From Rhodanobacter sp. C05 (GTDB lineage Bacteria; Pseudomonadota; Gammaproteobacteria; Xanthomonadales; Rhodanobacteraceae), in contig NZ_MUNQ01000005.1 of the NCBI RefSeq assembly GCF_002001165.1, forward strand, positions 1 to 64,000: a stretch of 64,000 bases of DNA, read 5' to 3'. A program made the position numbers and the translations under genes. Shown here in pieces: positions 54,334 to 62,704 of the stretch. Below the pieces are notes generated by a model. That model ran no database searches. It worked only from the letters and a program-made list of their open reading frames with translations, and was not told the origin of the DNA. How positions within the stretch are numbered: position 1 is the stretch's first letter; every line of letters starts with the position of its first letter.

Positions 54334-54783
54334 TCATTGAGCGCCAGAAGCCGCCTCACGCGGCTTTTCGTCGATCTTGCGCTGGGCCTGCTGCGCGGCC
54401 CGCAAACGACCCACATCGATCGGACGGATCTGCGTGATGGTGCAAGGGTATCCGTTCCGTCCAGTCAGCACGCGATCGAAACGCACCGATACATCATGGA
54501 AGCTGGAGGTCAATCCAATCGCATTCGCAAACGTCAAGTTTGGACAGCCGTCCACATCAAGCAGCCAAGCTTGGTTGGGCCGGGCATAGACTGCCAGCTG
54601 CTGGTCGCTCAATGCCTCCCACGAATACAGCGGGCTGAAGAAATGAAAACTGCGCACTGGCGCACCGGCCGCTGCCGCGTATTCCGCCTGGCGCTGGCTC
54701 TGTCGCTGGGCATAGGGCACGCTGGAGCAGCCAGCGAGCACGCCAGCGGCGAGCAGCCCGGATAATAGATGCATGGATTTCAT
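54334..54783 (-). CDS. DUF6491-type lipoprotein, copy 2
   Basis: A 149-residue predicted lipoprotein with lipobox LAGC and the same core as its neighbour: GAPVRSFHFFS, SWEALSDQQLAVYARPNQAWLLDVDGCPNLTFANAIGLTS and YPCTITQIRPIDVGRL. ATG 54783 is chosen (an upstream ATG at 54798 adds five residues before the signal). Tandem duplication of a single gene is likely. Role unknown, probably outer-membrane or periplasmic. Confidence 0.8.
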   Translation of the reverse strand: MKSMHLLSGLLAAGVLAGCSSVPYAQRQSQRQAEYAAAAGAPVRSFHFFSPLYSWEALSDQQLAVYARPNQAWLLDVDGCPNLTFANAIGLTSSFHDVSVRFDRVLTGRNGYPCTITQIRPIDVGRLRAAQQAQRKIDEKPREAASGAQ

Positions 54784-54846
54784 GGCGATGCCCTCCATCG
54801 TGGATAAGGTTGATAACGCATCACTTGGCGACAGGCATACAGCGGC

Positions 54847-55581
54847 TTACTTCTTTTTGTCCTTGCCGGGGCTGACCCACTTGGTCGGATCAAAGCCGCC
54901 GACTTCGTAGACCAGGGTCTGTTTCTTCTCGCCGGCGGCGAAGGTCACATCCAGGCTGATCTTCTTCGCCTTCTGCAACATGCTGATGAAGCCCCTGTCG
55001 TCGATCATCATCAGCGCCGGCTCGCCGGTCGGTGGCGCAAATACCTTGATGTGCGCCGGCTTGCCATCCACCGTGGCAGTCAGCGTGCAGTTGCCGTGGC
55101 AGATGAAACCGGGCTTGCTGCCGTACAGAAACACACTCTGGCCCCAGCTGGTATGCCGGCGCAGCACCAGTTGCACCTGCTCCCTGCCTGACGGCTGACC
55201 GCTGACGATGGTGGCAGTGGACTGCGTGCCACCAGCCATCGGCGACACCTGGTACAGCCACAGCGCGGCCAGCCGGTTCTTTTCGCTGTTCTCCTTCCAG
55301 CGCTGCTCGATCGCGGGCAGGCTCTGCTGCACTTCCTTCGCTGCCGCGCTGCCCGGGTAGTGATCGAGGATGTCGTGACCCATAGTCACCGTCATCTCGT
55401 CATTCTTGATGCGCAGCAGCTGCTGATAGGTATCCAGCTTCCTCGCCGCATCGGCATCCTGTGCCTGTTGCTGCGACTGCGCCAATGAGACAGCAGGTTG
55501 GCCACCTTGCGGCGAGCAACCAGCGAGCAACCAGCCAGCACACAGCAGTACCAGACCGGAGCGATGGAATGACGGTTTCAT
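54847..55581 (-). CDS. lipoprotein of unknown function
   Basis: A 244-residue lipoprotein with lipobox LLAGC (VLLCAGWLLAGC). It has an N-terminal helical part (AQDADAARKLDTYQQLLRIKNDEM...AKEVQQSLPAIEQRWKENSEKNRL) and a beta-rich C-terminal part with a Cys pair (FICHGNCTLTATVDGK), ending in a charged Lys tail. No family recognized. ATG 55581 is preferred over 55596 and 55638. Confidence 0.7.
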   Translation of the reverse strand: MKPSFHRSGLVLLCAGWLLAGCSPQGGQPAVSLAQSQQQAQDADAARKLDTYQQLLRIKNDEMTVTMGHDILDHYPGSAAAKEVQQSLPAIEQRWKENSEKNRLAALWLYQVSPMAGGTQSTATIVSGQPSGREQVQLVLRRHTSWGQSVFLYGSKPGFICHGNCTLTATVDGKPAHIKVFAPPTGEPALMMIDDRGFISMLQKAKKISLDVTFAAGEKKQTLVYEVGGFDPTKWVSPGKDKKK

Positions 55582-55653
55582 CGGCAAGGCATCCATGAGG
55601 GAACAAGTACCTAGAGTGGAACGAGCCGGCAGCATCACGCAACTGCGCGGATT

Positions 55654-56532
55654 TCACACGGTGCCGACGACCACCTCGCCAAACCGCTCGCGCAGCTGCA
55701 TCCGATAACGGCGACTGCATGGAATCTTCGCTCCATCGCGAAGCTGCAGGCGCGCGTCGCCGCTCTCCAAAGGCTCGATCTCGGCGAGGTAATCCAGATT
55801 CACGAAATAGCTGCGGTGCACCCGCACGAAACGGACGGGATCCAGCCGCTCCTCGATCCCGGCCATGGTGGCGCGCAACGGATAATCGCGGCCTCGCACA
55901 TGCAGGTTCACGTAATTGCCGGAGGCCTGCAGCCACTCGACCTCACGCGCATTGATCAGAAACTCCCTGCCCAGCTTGCGCACCAGGAAACGCTCAGGCC
56001 GTTCCACCGGCTCCACCGGCGGCCCTTCGTCCGGTGCGACCAGCAGCCGCGCCTCGCCCTGCATGCGCAACTGCCATAACCGGTACAACGCCAGCATGGC
56101 GATGATCGAGAAATAGGTGCGCACGTCCTTGAGGTATTCGTAACCGAAATTGAACCACCACGGGCCAAAATCGTAATGCTGGCCTGCGATGGTGTAGGCC
56201 AGTTTGCGCAGTGCAACCATGCCGCTGACGTGAGCTAGGCTGAACGGCACACTGACCAGCAGATGCAGCGGCAGGCTTCGCCTCCACGTATCAAAGCGGA
56301 ATGGCCAGCGCCGCTCAGCGGCAATCACTGCCGGCAGCAGGGCCAGAAACACCAGTGCGCTGCTCCATTCCCACGACCACGGCTGCCACGCTGGCTGGGC
56401 GGCATGGTCGATCGCCGACGTCACGCTGTTGAACGACGCATTCAATGCGTACAGCACCAACCAGAAACTGACCTCGAATGGTCGCCGCCAGCGCTGGAAG
56501 TCCCGGTATTCGAAAGTCGCGTGATTCGTCAT
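55654..56532 (-). CDS. membrane LytTR-family regulator
   Basis: A 292-residue protein: four helices in the first 160 residues (FEVSFWLVLYALNASF, WSSALVFLALLPAVIAAE, LPLHLLVSVPFSLAHVSGMVAL, YFSIIAMLALYRLWQL) and a C-terminal LytTR DNA-binding domain (FLVRKLGREFLINAREVEWLQASGNYVNLHV, FVRVHRSYFVNLDYLAEIE). Membrane-bound LytTR proteins respond to surface signals, but the signal is unknown. It is divergent from the acyltransferase gene, with a 152-base spacer for shared regulation. Confidence 0.9.
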   Translation of the reverse strand: MTNHATFEYRDFQRWRRPFEVSFWLVLYALNASFNSVTSAIDHAAQPAWQPWSWEWSSALVFLALLPAVIAAERRWPFRFDTWRRSLPLHLLVSVPFSLAHVSGMVALRKLAYTIAGQHYDFGPWWFNFGYEYLKDVRTYFSIIAMLALYRLWQLRMQGEARLLVAPDEGPPVEPVERPERFLVRKLGREFLINAREVEWLQASGNYVNLHVRGRDYPLRATMAGIEERLDPVRFVRVHRSYFVNLDYLAEIEPLESGDARLQLRDGAKIPCSRRYRMQLRERFGEVVVGTV

Positions 56533-56684
56533 GCGGCAATTCTACGGGCAACGCTGCCGATTGCTCCGGGCTTCGTCCCCAGCTGCCCACCGTTCGTCAC
56601 TATCCCGCGTCCATCAGTCACTTGGCGCAAGACGGCGGGGCCACAGCGCATGAGCATGACGGCACTTTCCACCGGAATTCCCAC

Positions 56685-57881
56685 ATGACTCGCCGCCATG
56701 ATATCGACGTGCTACGCGTACTCGCCTTTGGCCTGCTGATCCTCTATCACGCCGGGATGCTCTACGTGGCACCGGTGGCTGACTGGCAAGGCCTGCCGCT
56801 GCACAGTCACTATCTCGCTACGTGGCTGCAATACCCGATGCTGTTCGTGAATCGCTGGCGGATGGAACTGCTGTTCCTGATCTCGGGGCTGGCGGTGCAT
56901 TTCATGCGCGGCAGGATCGGGCTAGCCGGGCTGGCGTGGAAGCGCACGCTGCGCCTGCTGCTGCCGCTGGCGTTCGGCATGCTGGTGGTGATCCCGATCC
57001 AGTCTTACGTGGGTGGGCTGACCGACCACATGATCGCGCCGGGCTTCGGGGCATTCCTGCTGCACTACTGGACACACAGCTACAAGGATTACGGGCTGAC
57101 CTGGGCACACCTGTGGTACCTGCCCTACCTGTGGCTCTTCACGACGCTGCTGTTGCCGTTGTTGCCGCTGCTGGAATCGCGCCTCGGCCAGCGCCTGCGC
57201 GCGGGTTGCCTGCGGCTGCGTGGCGCGAGCGTGCTGGTGCATCCTGTGCTGCCGCTGTTCGCGTATGGCTTGCTGCTGTCCTGGCGCTATCCGGAAACGC
57301 ATGCGCTGGTCGGCGACTGGTACGCGCTGGCGCTCTACGCCACGATGTTTTTCTACGGTTACCTGCTGGGTACTGACAGCGGCCTGTGGGCGGAATTGTC
57401 GCGCCTGCGTCACGTCACACTGGCGCTTGCGCTGGCCTGCTTCGCGGCGTACCAAGGCCTCGACCGGTTCGCGGGCCAGTTCATCCATGCCCACGCGGCG
57501 TTGGTCGTAGTCAAGTTGCTCGTGGTCTGGCTGCACTACAGCTACACCTGGATCGCGATCACCGCTGTACTCGGCTGGGGCCATGCACTGCTCAACCGCC
57601 CGTTCCGCTGGCTGCCGTATGCGCGCGAAGCGGTGTACCCGTGGTACATGCTGCATCAGAGTCTGTTGCTGCTGTTCGCCTGGCAGTTGTTGCCGCTGGG
57701 GCTGGGGCCGATGGCCGAGCCGACGCTGATCCTGCTCGGCACGATCGGCGGCTGTGCACTGCTGCATGAGTTCGTGATCCGGCGTGTGCGCTGGCTGCGA
57801 CCATTGTTCGGCCTGGATGCGTTGCGCTCCAAGACTGCAGCGATGGCTGCACCGCCGCGACTGGCCGAGGATCTTGCCTGA
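56685..57881 (+). CDS. acyltransferase 3 family membrane protein
   Basis: A 398-residue protein with about ten helices. The N-terminal RRHDIDVLRVLAFGLLILYHAGML has the Arg and His of the acyltransferase-3 active region, and WRMELLFLISGLAVHFMRGR follows. It resembles OpgC/MdoC-type glucan succinyl- or O-acyltransferases. It is divergent from the LytTR regulator, its probable controller. ATG 56685 is preferred; an upstream frame starts at 56478 but overlaps the regulator promoter. Confidence 0.85.
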   Translation: MTRRHDIDVLRVLAFGLLILYHAGMLYVAPVADWQGLPLHSHYLATWLQYPMLFVNRWRMELLFLISGLAVHFMRGRIGLAGLAWKRTLRLLLPLAFGMLVVIPIQSYVGGLTDHMIAPGFGAFLLHYWTHSYKDYGLTWAHLWYLPYLWLFTTLLLPLLPLLESRLGQRLRAGCLRLRGASVLVHPVLPLFAYGLLLSWRYPETHALVGDWYALALYATMFFYGYLLGTDSGLWAELSRLRHVTLALALACFAAYQGLDRFAGQFIHAHAALVVVKLLVVWLHYSYTWIAITAVLGWGHALLNRPFRWLPYAREAVYPWYMLHQSLLLLFAWQLLPLGLGPMAEPTLILLGTIGGCALLHEFVIRRVRWLRPLFGLDALRSKTAAMAAPPRLAEDLA

Positions 57882-57883
57882 AC

Positions 57884-58186
57884 TCAGCTCTCGCCGATCA
57901 TGCTCATATCGAGGTGTTCGACCCGCATGACCTGATCCAGCCAGACCTGCTGACTCCACTCCGGCACATCGGGGCGCCGCAACTGCACGCGGGCGTTGAT
58001 GCCTTCGCGCTCGTGGGCATCGCGAAACAGCTGCACGTTCGGCCGCTTGTTGACCACGCCATCGCAGCTGCTGCCGTCCTTCATGACCAGCACCACGTGG
58101 CCATGGATTGGCAGTTGGTCAATCAGTGATTCAAGCTGCCGGACGCTGGCCCGGTCGGTATAGACACGTTCTGCCTGGCTGTCCAT
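57884..58186 (-). CDS. DUF3247 family protein
   Basis: A 100-residue soluble protein common in xanthomonads. Family segments: QAERVYTDRASVRQLESLIDQLP, HVVLVMKDGSSCDGVVNKRPNVQLFRDAHEREGINARVQL and VWLDQVMRVEHLD. The fold has an Sm-like beta barrel in homologues. It is convergent with the acyltransferase gene, 2 bases apart. Function unknown. Confidence 0.88.
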   Translation of the reverse strand: MDSQAERVYTDRASVRQLESLIDQLPIHGHVVLVMKDGSSCDGVVNKRPNVQLFRDAHEREGINARVQLRRPDVPEWSQQVWLDQVMRVEHLDMSMIGES

Positions 58187-58343
58187 GGACTCGCTCCGAA
58201 CGACCCAATGGATTCGAACGCTAGTCGGCAAAATGGCAACGCGATGTCAATTTGCCCGTCTACAAGCTGAACGATGTGCATGATCTCCGGCACTTTGCCG
58301 ACGTCGGTGGTGACCCGATAATGGGTGACCCCAAGGACACCCG

Positions 58344-59609
58344 ATGTCATCCAACACCACGTCGGCGGCGGATTCGCTGCTGCAGCATCGCGCCTTTGTC
58401 GCATTCTGGTTCGCCCGGATCGCCTCCAGCTTCGGCTTCCAGATGCTGTCGGTGGCGGTCGGCTGGCAGATCTATGCGACCACCGGTCGCGCGTTCGATC
58501 TGGGCCTGATTGGACTGGTGCAGTTCGTGCCGTCGGTACTGCTGGCACTGCCGGCCGGGCATGTCGCCGACCAGTTTGAGCGCCGCCGCATCGTGCTGAT
58601 CGGGCAGATCGTCGAATGGCTGGCGATCGTTGTACTCGCTGCGCTCACCCTGACCCGGCACGTCCACGAGATCGGCATCCTCGCGCTGGTGTTCGTGATC
58701 GGCGTGGCCAAGGCATTCGAGTTTCCCTCCTTGCAGTCGATGCTGCCTGCGCTGGTGCCGGCGTCGATCCTGCCGCGCGCGATGGCGGTGAATGCATCGG
58801 CTGGCCAGGCAGCGATGATCATGGGCCCGGCGCTGGGTGGCCTGCTCTATGTGGCGGGGCCTGGTGTGGTCTATGTGGTAGCCGCCGTGCTGTATCTGGT
58901 CGCCGCCACGCTGATGAGCCGGCTGCGTTACGAACAGGCGCCGCCCAAACGCGAGCCGGCCACGCTGAAGACACTGTTCGCCGGCGTGCATTTCATCCGC
59001 GAGCGCAAGGACGTGCTGGGCGTGATCTCGCTGGACCTGTTCGCCGTGCTGCTCGGCGGCGCCACCGCACTCCTGCCGATCTTCGCCAAGGACATCCTGC
59101 ACACTGGTCCGTGGGGACTGGGCCTGTTGCGCGCGGCGCCGGCGGTGGGCGCGTTGCTGATGTCGCTATGGCTGGCGCGGCACAACCTGCAGCGTCGGGT
59201 CGGCCCGATCATGTTTGCGGCCGTGGCCGGCTTCGGCGTGGCCACCTTGGTATTCGCGCTTTCCACCACGCTATGGCTGTCGCTGCTCGCGCTGTTCGCG
59301 CTGGGTGCGTTCGACATGGTCAGCATGGTGATTCGCAGTTCGCTGGTGCAGCTCGATACGCCCGATGACATGCGCGGGCGGGTCAGCGCGGTCAATGCCA
59401 TCTTCATCAATACCTCCAACCAGCTCGGCGAGTTCGAGTCAGGCATGCTGGCCGCGTGGCTGGGTGCGGTGAACGCTACGGTACTCGGTGGCATCGGTAC
59501 ACTGCTGGTGGTCGGGCTGTGGATGACGATGTTCCCGACCCTGCGTCGGCGGCAGCGTCTGCAAGTCGAATCTGCTGCGCCGGACGAGCCTGCAGCAGCT
59601 ACTCTTTGA
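58344..59609 (+). CDS. MFS transporter, EntS-like
   Basis: A 421-residue exporter with 11-12 helices. The helix 2-3 loop PAGHVADQFERRRIV has the MFS A-motif form, and the DTPDDMRGRVSAVNAIFINTSNQLGEFESGMLAAWLG segment near residues 335-370 is typical of the enterobactin-exporter-like DHA3 group. No siderophore genes are nearby, so the substrate is unknown. Confidence 0.9.
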   Translation: MSSNTTSAADSLLQHRAFVAFWFARIASSFGFQMLSVAVGWQIYATTGRAFDLGLIGLVQFVPSVLLALPAGHVADQFERRRIVLIGQIVEWLAIVVLAALTLTRHVHEIGILALVFVIGVAKAFEFPSLQSMLPALVPASILPRAMAVNASAGQAAMIMGPALGGLLYVAGPGVVYVVAAVLYLVAATLMSRLRYEQAPPKREPATLKTLFAGVHFIRERKDVLGVISLDLFAVLLGGATALLPIFAKDILHTGPWGLGLLRAAPAVGALLMSLWLARHNLQRRVGPIMFAAVAGFGVATLVFALSTTLWLSLLALFALGAFDMVSMVIRSSLVQLDTPDDMRGRVSAVNAIFINTSNQLGEFESGMLAAWLGAVNATVLGGIGTLLVVGLWMTMFPTLRRRQRLQVESAAPDEPAAATL

Positions 59610-59678
59610 TGCCTGATCCCGGCGGGAGACACCGGACTGTGATGTCTCCTCGGAAGCTGAAAGTCATGGAGCCGCAAC

Positions 59679-60596
59679 GTGATCATCACCTCGCCAACCG
59701 AATTCCTTGAAGCCTTCGCCACGCTGGCACCCTTGCCGAGCGCCGCTGCCACTGCGCGCGCGGCATACCTGGTCGCGCCCGCCGAGTTCACGCTGGCAGC
59801 GGAATCGGCGCGCGACAATCGCTACATGGACATGAACCTCACAGTCGATCCGCTGAAGGCGCTGGCTCAGCACAGCGCGCTGGCGCAGGCGCTGCGCGCG
59901 GATCTTCCGGTAATCACCTTTCCCGGCAACCCGGCCACGCCTGATGCGGTGTTCCCGAACAATGTGTTCGCCACCGCGCCAGGCCGGCTGATCATCGGCC
60001 GCATGCGGCACGCGGTACGTCAGCGCGAGGCGGATCGCCACGACATCCGTGAATTCTTCGGCGACGTGCTGGGCTACGACGAGATCGACCTGTCCGGCTG
60101 CGCTGACCTGGTCGCCGAACTCACCGGCTCGCTGATCATCGATCGTGCGCGCGGGATCGGCTACTGCGGCCTCAGCGAACGTTGCGACCTGGCCGGCGCA
60201 CAGGCTATGCACAAGGCGTTCGGGCTGCGCCTGACGTTCTGTTTCGAGCTGGCCGAATCGGAATACCACACCAATGTAGTGCTGACCCTGCTGGCCAGCC
60301 GCGCGGCAATGATCGCCGCCGACGGCTTCCGCGACCCGGCGGTGCCGCAGGCGATTGCCAAGGCCTACGGCAACCGCGCGATCTGGCTGACCCCGGCGCA
60401 AAAGCAGGCGTACGCCGGCAACGCGATCACCTTGTCCGACCAGCGTGTCTGGATGAGCGCCTGCGCCGCCCATGCGCTCACCGACGATCAGCGCGAGACA
60501 CTCGCAGATTACGGCTTCGCGCTCGGTGCCGTGGATTTGAGCGAGATCGAGAAGGCCGGCGGCAGTCTGCGCTGCTGTGTGGGTGAGATTTACTGA
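59679..60596 (+). CDS. amidinotransferase-fold hydrolase, arginine-deiminase-like (CtlX-like)
   Basis: A 305-residue guanidine-group-modifying enzyme. Motif PDAVFPNNVFATAPG with its Asn-Asn pair, catalytic His in ESEYHTNVVL and the nucleophilic Cys in GSLRCCVGEIY are in place, with Asp and Glu residues in between (LTGSLIID). It resembles citrulline/arginine hydrolases of the CtlX type. The start is GTG 59679. It stands alone; the arginine pathway genes arcB and arcC are not present. Arginine, dimethylarginine or citrulline is the likely substrate. Confidence 0.8.
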   Translation: MIITSPTEFLEAFATLAPLPSAAATARAAYLVAPAEFTLAAESARDNRYMDMNLTVDPLKALAQHSALAQALRADLPVITFPGNPATPDAVFPNNVFATAPGRLIIGRMRHAVRQREADRHDIREFFGDVLGYDEIDLSGCADLVAELTGSLIIDRARGIGYCGLSERCDLAGAQAMHKAFGLRLTFCFELAESEYHTNVVLTLLASRAAMIAADGFRDPAVPQAIAKAYGNRAIWLTPAQKQAYAGNAITLSDQRVWMSACAAHALTDDQRETLADYGFALGAVDLSEIEKAGGSLRCCVGEIY

Positions 60597-60616
60597 CCTC
60601 TCATGTCTTGCCATGC

Positions 60617-60689
60617 AGGAGTGCACCCTGTGTACGATGGCTCTCGATTTCGTTATCGCAAAAGCAATTCGCGCACAGGGTGCGCTCCT
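60617..60689. repeat. REP/SMAG-like inverted repeat
   Basis: Arms AGGAGTGCACCCTGTG (60617-60632) and CACAGGGTGCGCTCCT (60674-60689) pair at 15 of 16 positions around a 41-base middle. This resembles the GTAG-type palindromes of Stenotrophomonas and Xanthomonas, though the terminal GTAG is missing. It ends 28 bases before the GST start codon, so it may affect that gene's 5' leader. Confidence 0.7.
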
Positions 60690-60717
60690 GCCGTTCCTCA
60701 CACCACCGGAGCGCCAC

Positions 60718-61389
60718 ATGATCACCGTCCACCATCTGAACAACTCGCGCTCGCAGCGCATCCTGTGGCTGCTGGAAGAACTCGGCGTACCGTACGAGAT
60801 CAAGCGCTACCAGCGCGATCCGAAAACCATGCTGGCGCCGCCGGAACTGCGCGCGGTGCATCCGCTGGGCAAGTCGCCGGTGATCACCGATGGTGAGGTC
60901 ACGCTGGCCGAATCGGGCGCGATCATCGAATACCTCGTCGAGCGCTACGGCCAGGGGCGCCTGCTGCCGCCCGCAGGTACGCCCGAGCGGCTGCGTTGCA
61001 ACTACTGGCTGCATTACGCCGAAGGTTCGGCGATGCCGCCGCTGCTGCTGAAGTTGGTGTTTCGCCGGGTCGAAACCGCGCCAGCGCCGTTCTTCGTGAA
61101 GCCGATCGCCAAAGGCATCGCGCATAAAGTGATGAGCAGCTTCGTCGATCCACAGCTGAAGCTGCATCTGGATTACCTGGAAGGCGAGCTGGGCAAGAGC
61201 GAGTGGTTTGCCGGCAACGAGTTCAGTGCAGCTGACATCCAGCTGAGCTTTCCGCTGGAAGCCTTCGCGGCACGCGGTGGGCTGGATGCCAGCTACCCGC
61301 GATTGATGGCTTTCCTGCAGCGTATCCATGCACGGCCAGCGTATCAGCGCGCGCTGCAGAACGGCGGCGAATACCATCTCGGCGGTTGA
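60718..61389 (+). CDS. glutathione S-transferase family protein
   Basis: A 223-residue GST of a bacterial/yeast Gtt1-like class. The thioredoxin-fold domain is TVHHLNNSRSQRILWLLEELGVPYEIKRYQRDP, with Ser in SRSQR as the likely catalytic residue; GKSPVITDGEVTLAESGAIIEYL is the glutathione-binding cis-Pro region. The helical domain follows with EWFAGNEFSAADIQLSF. ATG 60718 is chosen, after the palindromic repeat; the longer frame crosses it. Confidence 0.92.
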   Translation: MITVHHLNNSRSQRILWLLEELGVPYEIKRYQRDPKTMLAPPELRAVHPLGKSPVITDGEVTLAESGAIIEYLVERYGQGRLLPPAGTPERLRCNYWLHYAEGSAMPPLLLKLVFRRVETAPAPFFVKPIAKGIAHKVMSSFVDPQLKLHLDYLEGELGKSEWFAGNEFSAADIQLSFPLEAFAARGGLDASYPRLMAFLQRIHARPAYQRALQNGGEYHLGG

Positions 61390-61495
61390 TTCCGTACTCC
61401 ATAGCTGAACGGACGACGGCACCCGCTGCCGTTGTCTACGCACTGCTCACGACATCGCTGGCAACCTGTCACTTCAGATGCCGAGGAGAAGACTG

Positions 61496-61828
61496 ATGCG
61501 CAATCGTGATATCGAGCGACAGATCCGCGACGCTGGCGAACAGGCCGGCGAACGCGTGCGTCATTACGCCGATGGTGCCGCCAGCAGCGCACAGAACCTG
61601 TTCGATCGCGGTCGCAGCCTGGGCGAACGTTTCGGCAAGCGCGGCAACCACTACAGCCAGCGGCTGACCAACGCGGCCGAGGATTTCGCCGACGAGGCGA
61701 ATTATCACTACCGCCGCTTGCGCCGTCAGGTGAACCGCCATCCGACGGCCAGCGTGGCGATTGTCGCCGGCACGATCGGCGCGTTCCTGTTGCTGCGTCA
61801 TGTATTCCGCAGCCGCGACGACGAATGA
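61496..61828 (+). CDS. membrane-anchored small helical protein (DUF883/ElaB-like)
   Basis: A 110-residue protein. Residues 1-75 are amphipathic helices with many Arg/Glu residues, and one helix near the C-terminus (HPTASVAIVAGTIGAFLLLRHVF) anchors the protein. This layout is that of DUF883 (ElaB, YqjD), stationary-phase proteins that hold ribosomes at the membrane. AGGAG is 6 bases before ATG 61496, so the upstream ATG 61478 is rejected. Confidence 0.75.
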   Translation: MRNRDIERQIRDAGEQAGERVRHYADGAASSAQNLFDRGRSLGERFGKRGNHYSQRLTNAAEDFADEANYHYRRLRRQVNRHPTASVAIVAGTIGAFLLLRHVFRSRDDE

Positions 61829-61857
61829 GCCACTCGCTTGCTGCCGCTTGAATGACG

Positions 61858-61885
61858 AAGGGCCGGATGCATGCATCCGGCCCTT
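61858..61885. terminator. 28-base perfect palindrome, possible shared terminator
   Basis: AAGGGCCGGATGCA joined to its exact reverse complement, between the convergent DUF883-like and OmpA-like genes. No extended T run, so it could be a terminator or a repeat core. Confidence 0.55.
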
Positions 61886-61909
61886 GCATGACGCCGTTGC
61901 GGCACGAAC

Positions 61910-62437
61910 TTACCTGACCGCTTCGATGTTGACCTCCACGCGTCGATTTGGTGCGAGGCAGTCACGCAGTCTTTCACCCGAAAGCTGTCGGCACACGGCC
62001 ACCGGATCGGCATCTCCGCGACCCTCGGTGCTGATCAGACTGCCGTCCACGCCATGGCCGACCAGATAGTCGCGCACCGCATTGGCGCGCTTCAGCGAAA
62101 GATCGTTGTTGTCGGCCCGGTTGCCGATGCGGTCGGTGTAGCCAACCAGGCTCACCGAACGGATCCTGCCGGTATCACGCAGTTCGTCCACCAGCCGGTC
62201 CAGCTGACTGCGGCCACGGTTGGTCAGGCTGTCGATGTCGGACCTGCCGAAGGCGAACAACGCATCCGCCGACAGCCTCTCGTGCCTGCTCTCGACCATC
62301 GGTGGTGCCGGTGCTGGCGGTGGTGCCGGCATTACCACCATCGGTCTGGCCACCATGCCTGGACACTGACAACCGGCCAACGACAGCACGGCCATGCCAG
62401 CCACCGTGATCGCGCCCATACGGATCGTCTTGTTCAT
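61910..62437 (-). CDS. OmpA/Pal-like peptidoglycan-associated lipoprotein
   Basis: A 175-residue protein with a signal sequence and lipobox LSLAGC, then a proline-rich linker (PAPPPAPAPPM), and a C-terminal OmpA domain: DALFAFGRSDID, VSLVGYTDRIGNRADNNDLSLKRANAVRDYLVGHGV and LAPNRRVEVNIEA. The NDLSLKRA and RRVE motifs bind peptidoglycan in this family. ATG 62437 is chosen. It tethers outer membrane to cell wall, probably as a paralogue of Pal since no tol genes are nearby. Confidence 0.9.
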   Translation of the reverse strand: MNKTIRMGAITVAGMAVLSLAGCQCPGMVARPMVVMPAPPPAPAPPMVESRHERLSADALFAFGRSDIDSLTNRGRSQLDRLVDELRDTGRIRSVSLVGYTDRIGNRADNNDLSLKRANAVRDYLVGHGVDGSLISTEGRGDADPVAVCRQLSGERLRDCLAPNRRVEVNIEAVR

Positions 62438-62704
62438 AGTCACCGTCCTCCAAGTGCTCGGATGCTCTGTAGGAAACGCTGGCGACAGCCATGGAGCCCG
62501 CATGATCCCGTCAGTGCGCGGAGAGACCATGTGGGTACGCCGTGTGCGACGCCATCTGCAACCATGCCACGGCCCCCATGACGGGCAGATAACTCCCGAA
62601 GAGCCCGTCACGAGGAAAGTTTTCGGGACCGCAGCGTATGTCTGCAAGGCGTCTCTCTCCGGCCACTGCTAAGCTGGATTTTGTGTACCAGCCTGGCTGG
62701 CCCC

